Source: Sarcocystis neurona
Lineage: Eukaryota; Apicomplexa; Conoidasida; Eucoccidiorida; Sarcocystidae
NCBI GenBank assembly: GCA_000727475.1
Contig: KL647300.1
Span: 2,749,063-2,813,062, forward strand
Reading direction: 5' to 3'
DNA: 64,000 bases
Shown: piece after piece, positions 59,125 to 64,000 of the stretch
Layout: every line of letters begins with the position of its first letter
How positions within the stretch are numbered: position 1 is the stretch's first letter
Notes under the pieces: generated by a model
Database searches by the model: none
What the model saw: the letters and a program-made list of their open reading frames with translations, nothing else
What the model was told of the DNA's origin: nothing
Program-made: the position numbers and the translations under genes

Positions 59125-60594
59125 GCATACATATATATATATATATATGCATGTAGAGGAGTGTGTACGTATACACACATATATACTGTCGATACGTAGA
59201 GAACTACAAAGGTTACACATATATATATATATGTATAGGACTGTGTAGATGCAAACACATACATACTGAACAGACGTAAACAGGTAGAAATGTACACATG
59301 TGTCTTGTGACACATCCTCCATACGCATATACAGAGAAAACATGGATACACACACACATATACATATTATATATCTACGCATATATACAATATATACAAT
59401 GTACACATACATACTGTACACAGACATCCACATACAACGTACATATATATTACAGGAATGTATACACTATACACACATACATACTGTACCTACATATACA
59501 TATACAAATATATACGTATACACACATCCACATTATATATTTATATACACACAAATGTATACACCCCATACATACATACTGTACACACACATATACAACA
59601 TATATATATATATTGTGGATCGTATACGACTACATATATTTACACACATCCATACTGCACATACATATATATATATATATACAAATATAGAGACTACATA
59701 CATATTGTACACATACATATACAACACATACATATATATATATGCCATATTAACAGACTGTGCATATACGAAGCATGAATTGCATACATACGTTTATAAA
59801 TCGATATACAGATGCATCCTCTTTACGCTTACACGTAAACAGATTTATCCATAGAAACGCATACTGTGCCTATGTATACGTGTAGAAGTACATCCACACA
59901 TATATACAGTCGCCCATAATACTGTACATACGCATACATAGACGCACACGAGAGGAAGAAAAAGAGTTCCTAAGTATGCGCGGTCCCTACCAACTGGTCG
60001 TCGAGCAGCAACAGATTCTCCTCTCCTGCGACTCCCTCCCCGACGCTGCTGCTGATATGCGGTCGCTGCTGCTGTGTTGGGTGCCAGCGGGCAGCCGCGA
60101 AGGTGGCAAGAAGCGACAATATACGGCTGAAAAGACGCGGTTCGTAGGCGAGAGATGTATTTAAATATCGAAGCAGCGGCAGCACGTCTCTGAAGAACGT
60201 CGTGAAGTTCTCAACTGGTAGCAGCCCCACACTGCCTTCACCCGACGCAGCAGCAGCAGCAGCGGCAGAGGCAGCAGCAGGCGCAGGAAGCGCAGCCGCT
60301 GCAGCACGGGGGGGGGAGGGCGCGGCGCCACTAGCAGCAGTAGCGCGGAACGAGGGAGCAGCAGACCCAGCTCTGCACGGCGGAATAGCAGCAGCAGCAA
60401 CAGCACGGGGAAGGGCAGCAGCACGAGCCGCGTCGCCAGAGGGACTCTGGTGAAGGGGAACTGCGTGAGAATCCTGCGCAGGCGACGTTTCTCCTGCGGA
60501 AGCGGCCCTGCGCTCGTTGCGTCTCGTCCCTGCTGTTTCTCCTTCTCTTCGCTTCTGCTTTAGCAGCAGCAGACCGAACAGGTACGGGCACGAC
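38129..60594 (-). CDS. THO2: THO2 (THOC2), scaffold subunit of the THO/TREX complex; 13 exons
   Basis: The largest THO subunit; it couples transcription to mRNP packaging and nuclear export. Exons in transcript order: 60594-59991, 57935-57765, 56622-56231, 55162-54697, 53089-52847, 51444-50893, 49776-49644, 49183-48993, 47525-47382, 45850-45024, 43871-43504, 42900-42764, 41386-38129. Every junction has AG/GT borders, and phases run 0,0,2,0,0,0,1,0,0,2,1,0 with no stop. That gives about 2,494 residues against about 1,600 in animals. Landmarks in family order: LAYEPRLFSRILSLLATF, RRYSIYERIIEQWKSQELPP, TARVRLRKRVKRLT, GGGSSLKAEIMAGG, LLLFWRLSISDIFVP, ADTLFCSQFVALLLQLRLPH, YAQLQQHARKWEARIFDEL, DYQWLQTKAVLVFLARC. 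The extra length is homopolymer insertions and a 1,085-residue tail. The N-terminus is incomplete. Assignment by eye; strong because of ordered matches over most of the family length. Confidence 0.9.
38476..38643 (-). repeat. 21-bp coding tandem repeat, SSNYGSG heptads
   Basis: Five near-identical units and about three diverged units, period 21 bp (starts 38476, 38497, 38518, 38539, 38560, 38581, 38602). The encoded Tyr/Gly/Ser/Asn composition is that of a prion-like domain at the end of THO2. Confidence 0.92.
41400..41960 (-). repeat. CTG-rich (sense) 3' part of the last THO2 intron
   Basis: CAG-rich on the plus strand, so CTG-rich on the THO2 sense strand. It runs up to the acceptor of the last exon. 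The 5' part of the same intron (42190-42760) has the opposite orientation. Confidence 0.8.
42764..42900 (-). other. THO2: THO2 exon 12: DYQWLQTKAVLVFLARC block
   Basis: Acceptor ACGGAACAG, donor GCCCAG|GTACGC. Joins exon 11 as G|GA and codes GHADYQWLQTKAVLVFLARC, then NKGVELIKRLQRVVTVAQ. Equivalent to [21 protein letters not shown]...ALERRVHKI. Confidence 0.92.
43504..43871 (-). other. THO2: THO2 exon 11: EAxxxGxF and KW motifs
   Basis: Acceptor TTTGTTTTCCGCAG, donor CAGAG|GTAATT. Codes CSTIREAQLLGFFVKEMLTS, an Ala/Gln-rich insertion, then PYAQLQQHARKWEARIFDEL. Equivalent to SCTENEASRYGRFLCCMLE and YENFRHVVHKWHYKLT. Joins exon 10 as CG|A (Arg). Confidence 0.93.
43985..45015 (-). repeat. CTG-rich (sense) THO2 intron with 58-bp duplication
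   Basis: CAG-rich on plus. It contains an exact tandem 58-bp duplication at 44081-44196 (unit starts TGTCAGCAGCACAGCGGCAG) and partial further copies to about 44340. Confidence 0.85.
45024..45850 (-). other. THO2: THO2 exon 10: ADTLFCSQFV block plus large insertion
   Basis: Acceptor GGGTGTACGCAG, donor ATTCG|GTGAGC (phase 2). Begins AEWEQHRRRCAAVRLALQSE. It holds an insertion of about 180 residues rich in Ala/Ser/Glu, and resumes with VHAFVKLLLAPRLLNSEADT LFCSQFVALLLQLRLPHFNY. Equivalent to [24 protein letters not shown]. Confidence 0.93.
46020..46320. repeat. Degenerate ~80-bp minisatellite in THO2 intron
   Basis: Three to four units contain AGAGA(C/G)...GTAGACA(C/T)GTATA...CCATA(A/T), interleaved with TATATG runs. 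Confidence 0.55.
47382..47525 (-). other. THO2: THO2 exon 9: coiled-coil linker
   Basis: Acceptor CTGTCGCTAACCAG, donor CTCTCG|GTAGGC. 48 codons: SVKSLEEVAERQRRTVGASA, EEEQTRAVLQRLRHKHRLLS. Equivalent to the Lys/Glu coil ...LEEEKKQMEHVQRVLQRLK. Confidence 0.88.
47545..48560 (-). repeat. CTG-rich (sense) THO2 intron
   Basis: CAG-rich on plus with recurring AGCATAGAGAAGCAGCAGCA and CGTAATGAAACAGCAGC elements between 48150 and 48530. The minus-strand frames of up to 289 residues are Leu/Cys/Ala repeat translations. Confidence 0.8.
48993..49183 (-). other. THO2: THO2 exon 8: FWRLSISDIFVP block
   Basis: Acceptor TGTTTTGCAG, donor CGCCAG|GTACCG. Codes KWQHLVEPIVDEELS, a Gln run, then DFLLLFWRLSISDIFVPNAQ and YAACISRLEAAIRQ. 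Equivalent to [24 protein letters not shown]....YEREVNKL, a THO2 hallmark. Confidence 0.93.
49644..49776 (-). other. THO2: THO2 exon 7, basic linker
   Basis: Acceptor GTACGTTCTCTCAG, donor CTCGA|GTACGT. 44 codons: KAKWEKDGSEVGGGAGQQPK to GKTQQQVVIS. Corresponds to the Lys-rich KKSEKGSKQQHK linker before the next conserved block. Phase 0 in, 1 out, as both neighbours require. Confidence 0.8.
49800..50480 (-). repeat. CTG-rich (sense) THO2 intron
   Basis: Imperfect CAG triplets on plus, just upstream (in THO2 direction) of exon 7, followed by TATA tracts at 50490-50670. Confidence 0.75.
50893..51444 (-). other. THO2: THO2 exon 6 with Ser-rich insertion
   Basis: Acceptor GTTGTTGTTCAG, donor CTGATG|GTGAGT. 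184 codons: RMELCYDSNFPRSLHALSST and DDLHAYHLQLLEYFLRTLPP, then a Ser/Thr-rich insertion, then LPPIRLIFSFFETAMAWSLV. Equivalent to KLYDQCHDTLVQFGGFL and [21 protein letters not shown]. Confidence 0.85.
51490..52040 (-). repeat. CTG-rich (sense) THO2 intron with 18-bp array
   Basis: CAG-rich on plus, with about five units of GCAGCAGCAGCACAGTA-type sequence at 51748-51842. It lies directly 5' of exon 6 in THO2 sense. Confidence 0.75.
52847..53089 (-). other. THO2: THO2 exon 5: GGxxLKAE motif
   Basis: Acceptor GCTTTTTGCAG, donor AAGCAG|GTGAGC. 81 codons, GGGSSLKAEIMAGGEEEIG to LTRPSIVAPLLLIIAKQ. Equivalent to the invariant THOC2 MTGGEQLKAEGGYF and the DALLDHDLALPLCLLMAQQ helix. Confidence 0.92.
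53196..53420. repeat. (TA)n tracts and GGCTAGTCGGAGAGCC repeats
   Basis: GGCTAGTCGGAGAGCC occurs at 53219-53234 and 53373-53388, and a diverged form lies between. Each is embedded in (TA)n and (TATATG)n runs of 20-60 bp in a THO2 intron. The 16-mer can form a short GGCT/AGCC stem. Confidence 0.8.
54697..55162 (-). other. THO2: THO2 exon 4: helical block with Ala-rich insertion
   Basis: Acceptor GTACGTACAG, donor GCGCAG|GTGACG. Codes SPLLLSTAFRLWKDFDASQC, an Ala/Ser insertion of about 75 residues holding a 12-residue near-repeat (SSFAP(V/I)SDAAAA), then RRYPNDLLGYYQDKEYIEKL and LTQDQIYAQ. Ends in phase 0. Confidence 0.85.
55205..55640 (-). repeat. CTG-rich (sense) THO2 intron
   Basis: CAG triplets on plus immediately upstream of exon 4 in THO2 direction. 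Confidence 0.75.
55830..56045. repeat. ~45-bp degenerate minisatellite
   Basis: Five units carry A(G/C)A(C/A)TATA(G/A)AGTGAGACACATATAC-type cores, the last being AGACTATAGAGTGATACACA. Located in THO2 intron 3. Confidence 0.8.
56231..56622 (-). other. THO2: THO2 exon 3: RVRLRKRVKRLT block
   Basis: Acceptor TGTTCTGCAG, donor AAAAT|GTAAAA (phase 2). Codes TLLSYETARVRLRKRVKRLT, then, after a Ser run, PLAELCMQQADLFDSNMAAT and AADVFVFLLQRQQ. This is the helical region equivalent to [20 protein letters not shown] through NYDVLAYCII. Confidence 0.9.
56640..57720 (-). repeat. CTG-rich (sense) THO2 intron
   Basis: CAG/GCA triplets on plus for over 1 kb up to the exon-3 acceptor. Includes a short duplication AGCCACACAGCAGCATCGGA at about 56680-56720. 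Confidence 0.8.
57765..57935 (-). other. THO2: THO2 exon 2: MWGVLQLLP...EQWKS block
   Basis: Acceptor TTTGTTTCTGCAG, donor CCGCTC|GTAAGG. 57 codons including SSKMWGVLQLLPASRRYSIY and ERIIEQWKSQELPPL, equivalent to THOC2 [21 protein letters not shown]. Phase 0 at both ends. Confidence 0.92.
57950..58610 (-). repeat. CTG-rich (sense) THO2 intron
   Basis: CAG-rich on plus, next to the exon-2 acceptor. Farther 5' in sense, 58640-59960 is almost entirely TATACA/ACATAC microsatellite. Confidence 0.8.
59070..59800. repeat. TATATG/CATACA microsatellite with ~60-bp periodicity
   Basis: Recurrent ACATACATACTGTAC elements at about 59260, 59410, 59480, 59570 and 59655, separated by TATATA runs; THO2 intron 1. 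Confidence 0.75.
59991..60594 (-). other. THO2: THO2 exon 1 of the supported chain
   Basis: Acceptor CTTTGTTGCTTCCTGCTGCAG, start 60594 in phase 2; donor CAGTTG|GTAGGG. After an Ala/Pro-rich run it codes FFRDVLPLLRYLNTSLAYEP then RLFSRILSLLATF, equivalent to THOC2 [21 protein letters not shown]. The frame is open further 5' to an ATG at 60797, an alternative start if the acceptor is not used. Confidence 0.8.
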
Positions 60595-60799
60595 CTGCAG
60601 CAGGAAGCAACAAAGTCTTCCCCGCTCTCTGTTGCTGCACGCCGCAGCTCCCGCACTGCAGCGGCAGTCCACACGGGCGCCGTCTGCTCTTCCAGCTTCT
60701 TCTTCGTCTTCGGACGAGATGTTCTGCTGCTGCTGCTGCTCGCCATCCGCTGCCGCGCTGCGTCTGCTGCAACAGCCGCGCGCGCATGCAGGAACATAC

Positions 60800-62200
60800 A
60801 CAGCAGCGCCCTCTTGTCAGAAGACGCAGCAGCAGCACACTCCTCTCACTTCTCGCAATACTACAACGGCAATGTTCATTGATGCTCTACGCCGACATAC
60901 ACATTCGTATACGTACCTCTACGTATGTATGTATAAACGTGTGTATCCTTACTCACATGTATATATATGTATATAGGCGCATATATACACATACGACTAG
61001 CAGAAATAACGAGACACCCAGACAGACAGACACGGGCAGCAGCTGGACACCGACTCGTCCTCCGCACAGATACCAGAGTCATGAAGGCGCAGGTGAAGAG
61101 CGGTGTCTATACACCTGGAGTGTATACGGAAGTGTCTACACACCCGGCGTCTAATAGCCAGAGATACCCACACACCTGGCGTGTAGACCGCGGTATCTAT
61201 ACAATCGACGTGTAGTAGCTACAAGCGTCTACCCACCCGGCGTGTACTAGCCAGAGGTGTCTACACACCCGAAGTATAATAGCCAAAGGTGTCTATAGAC
61301 GCGGCGTGTAATAGGGGGAGGTGTCTGTACACCCCGCATGTAGACAGACAGAGGTGTCTACACACGCGGCGCGTTAGAGCGGCAGGTGTCTGTACACCCC
61401 GCGTGTAGACAGACGGTGGTGTCTACACACGCGGCGTGTAACAGCCAGAGGTGTGGACACATCCGGGGTGTAACAGGCGGAAACGTGTACACACCCGACG
61501 TGCAGTAGCCAGAGGTGTGTCTGTACACCCCGCACTTAGACAGGAGGAGGTGTCTGTACACCCGCCACACACACGGCTACAAGTAGCAAGCGTTCGTCTT
61601 CGGCAGTACAACGGCGGAGAGAGCAGGAGACAACTGCTGCCTCCTGCACGCGACCTACGACTCTCTTCTCCGTCGTCCTTTCGACAAATCAACGTATCAT
61701 CTGTCCACCTATATTCCTACAAGGCATGCAATTCTACATCACATATCGCCAGCAATACAAATTTATGTATGGACAGCAGACGATATACATAAATATGTGT
61801 AAATGTGTAACGTATATACTCATACGCACACCACCAGTGTCCACATGCAGCCAACTGCAACTTCTCTTCTAATACTCCTCTGGAGAGTCACTACGGAGAC
61901 GTAGACGCCTACACTCGCGTACATAGAAACGTACAGCATCTGCCATCCCTACACATACGTACACACACATGTATATACACATATATGTATGCGTATGTGA
62001 TATCGCAGACCTTCTCTGCACAGAGACTGGTGTATATCTATACATACACATGTATAAACAGACAAATATATTCCTCCTCTCGCTGTATGTTTCCACTCTC
62101 TCTACATACACACACATGTGTGCAGGAAAAAAAAATGCGTGTTCCCATGTATATAATGGCAAGTGGCTTCCCCACACACACGAGCACGACTCACCGGGCC
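60800..62200. other. Probable THO2 intron, no other gene seen
   Basis: Contains microsatellite (60880-61000), the GC-rich minisatellite, and mixed sequence to 62200. No frame with family similarity on either strand. Confidence 0.5.
61095..61575. repeat. ~37-bp GC-rich degenerate minisatellite
   Basis: Twelve or so units of the form GGTGTCTACACACCCGGCGT then GTAGTAGCCAGA-like spacer. Each unit carries the self-complementary core GTGT(N)ACAC. Unlike the AT-rich repeats elsewhere it is GC-rich and non-triplet. Confidence 0.85.
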
Positions 62201-62204
62201 TCAC

Positions 62205-62305
62205 TGTCTGCTGCTGTTGCAGCTGGTGAGTATCCCGCCCTGCTCCTGCTGCAGCTCCTGCTGCTTTTCGGAGACGTATTTTCCTTCGAAAAGCCGCAAA
62301 GCGGT
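62205..62305 (-). other. THO2: Possible upstream THO2 exon
   Basis: Acceptor GTACTCTGCAG, donor AGACA|GTGAGG (phase 2, which fits the start at 60594). Codes TALRLFEGKYVSEKQQELQQ then EQGGILTSC, resembling the THOC2 N-terminal [20 protein letters not shown] segment. If right, about 200 residues of the animal N-terminal region between this and the next exon are missing or lie in unseen exons. A related frame upstream (about 62345-62455) is interrupted by TAA TAG. Confidence 0.5.
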
Positions 62306-64000
62306 CTGCAGAGTACCTTCGCACAAGCGGCGCTATTAACCACCTGCAGGCAGCAGCATCCGTCGAAGGAGCGGCCAACTTTCCGCACCGGGCCACGGCA
62401 CCGCGGAGACGACGGTTTCCCCCAACAGCAGCGTACTGGAGTAGTCACACATCTCCGGACACCGCCGGAAGAATGAAAAAGAGTGAGACTACATACTTTA
62501 ACGCACGCATCTGGTTCAAGCACTACAGATATTCCTCGGCACTTTGCATGTACATTATTCATGTATATATATATATATGCAGGTGCATATATCAAAAGAC
62601 GCAGACAGGTACTTTGTGCTAGTTTTGTATATATACATATATATATATGTATATATGCATGCAGGAGCGTATAGCGAGGACCGTGCACAGACATGTTTTA
62701 GCTTTAAGTACACATATGTATACATATGAATCTATGCATAAGTATGCACGAAGGAAGGCAGACAAGCACTTGGCTATTCACCCAGAGCTTCGGAGTCTTA
62801 TGAATCTACACCAAGGAACGTAGGTAACTTTTCTTCAAGCATTAAACATATATAAACGTGTACCTATACATGGAGGTAAATTTTCCTGTATAGGCGTGTT
62901 TACACGAGGAGAGGAGGAGCGGAGGAGGAGCGGAAATGCAAGGAAATCAGCACTTGGCGACTAAATATCGACGTGAAGACTTTCAGAAATAACGGAGCTC
63001 TCCTTTCCACGCGGAGAGGGAGAAATGAAGAGAGAAAGCAAGAGAGAAGCGCAGAGAGGAGGAGAAACGAGTCGGCGTGCATGCGCTAGATCAGACGACG
63101 GTCTTTACATACGGAGGTTCCACCGGAAGCGCAGTCCGTGGACAGACGTGTGTGCTACTTGATCTGCTCCGGTGGCCAGTTCACACTACATAAGCGCTAC
63201 TTGCACATATATAGAAATGCAGGCAGACTCCATGCCGCAGCCACTTCAACACGTGCCCCACACAGAACACACTTCCGGCGCCTTGAAGCAGCAGCGGAAG
63301 CAGCCAACGCGCAGAGCTGCAGCCAACAGCAGCGGCAGCAGTCAAGAGCAACAGCAGCAGCCAAGAGAAGCAGCAGCAGCAGCTAAGCGCAACTGGTCGC
63401 AGCAGCAGCTAAGCGCAACTGGTCGCAGCAGCAGCCAAGTGCAACGGATCGCAGCAGCAGCCAAGTGCAGCCGGCCCCAGTAGCACGGCGCTGCGCGAGC
63501 CACGTATTCTCAGCGCATTTCACACGAAGCAGAGACGCATGCGCTAACCGACATGCGCGCGTAGAGGGAGACAGAGACACAGACGGGGAGACGCAGAGAC
63601 AGCGACGCACTTGTGCATGTACATCAACACGAAGGCTACAACTGCATACATATATATATATATATATATATATGTACAGATAGGTAGGGTAAAGCCGAGG
63701 TTGGCTATAGGCTGCGTATCTCTACGTAATACACAGCTCTACGCATGCAAACAGAGCCATGTACACAGCCGCTGATGGGCAGCGGAAGGAGATACTAAAC
63801 AACTTCCAGTACAACACATAGATCTCTCTCTATCTGCCCCTTCTCATGTGTGTATATATATAAACGTGTATTTTCTGTGCAAGCAGGACACAGATATTTA
63901 TATGTATCACGCATGTAATATTACATATATATAGAGAGAGAGATACAAAGAGGTATAGGCGTAGTAGCAGTGGCACATATGTCCACACACGTGTATGTAG
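62306..64000. other. Right-hand end: TATA-rich sequence without a supported gene
   Basis: 62460-62900 and 63640-64000 are microsatellite-rich. 63210-63480 is CAG-rich on plus and could be another CTG-sense intron tract of THO2. No exon recognised. Confidence 0.5.
63374..63474. repeat. 26-bp tandem repeat
   Basis: Four units of CAGCAGCAGC(T/C)AAG(C/T)GCAA followed by C(T)GG(T/A)TCG, period 26. The first two copies are identical. Confidence 0.9.

Noticed and set aside
1..64000. CRISPR array, operons, ribosome-binding sites, bacterial elements
   Set aside because: Introns and apicomplexan-type repeats show a nuclear eukaryotic genome; tandem arrays lack the repeat-spacer pattern of CRISPR.
1..64000. 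tRNA, rRNA or telomeric heptamer arrays
   Set aside because: Scanning by eye for GGTTCRANNC T-loops, rRNA cores and TTTAGGG runs gave nothing convincing; a tRNAscan/Rfam run would be decisive.

Overview
The window looks like nuclear DNA of an apicomplexan coccidian, most likely Eimeria. Three features point there: dense CAG/CTG triplet tracts on both strands that become long Gln, Ala and Ser runs inside exons; intron-rich genes with very large introns; and long repeat-rich blocks (about 1-8 kb and 20-64 kb) around a repeat-poor block (about 8-20 kb). TATA/TATACA/TATATG microsatellites and degenerate minisatellites fill introns and spacers. Most long open frames here are triplet-repeat shadows, so I called genes only where protein-family similarity, or splice sites plus phase continuity, support them.

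Layout, left to right. (1) 127-10306 (+): the 3' five exons of UTP25, a small-subunit processome factor; its 5' end lies outside the window. (2) 12547-14262 (-): an uninterrupted 571-codon frame with coiled-coil and Cys/His-rich segments, function unknown, convergent with UTP25. (3) 17438-18585 (+), perhaps extending to about 19965: a phase-consistent chain of small exons that I propose as an unannotated beta-rich, possibly secreted or membrane protein. (4) 20326-34631 (+): a giant Gln/Glu/Ala/Ser-rich coiled-coil protein with a long first exon, short coiled-coil exons and a 5.2-kb last exon. (5) 60594-38129 (-): THO2 (THOC2), the scaffold of the THO/TREX mRNA-export complex, reconstructed as 13 exons with unbroken phase, plus a possible further 5' exon at 62205-62305. 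It ends in a 3.26-kb exon coding a Ser/Gly/Arg-rich tail with RS-like and SSNYGSG repeats.

The two recognised genes serve rRNA processing and nuclear mRNA packaging/export. Nothing suggests an operon-like relation between them; neighbours alternate in strand. I see no rRNA, tRNA, CRISPR array, telomeric array or recognisable transposon.

The main structural observation is that CTG is usually on the sense strand of the 3' part of introns, while CAG is usually on the sense strand of exons. Repeat orientation therefore roughly tracks splicing architecture and supplies many CTGCAG 3' splice sites.
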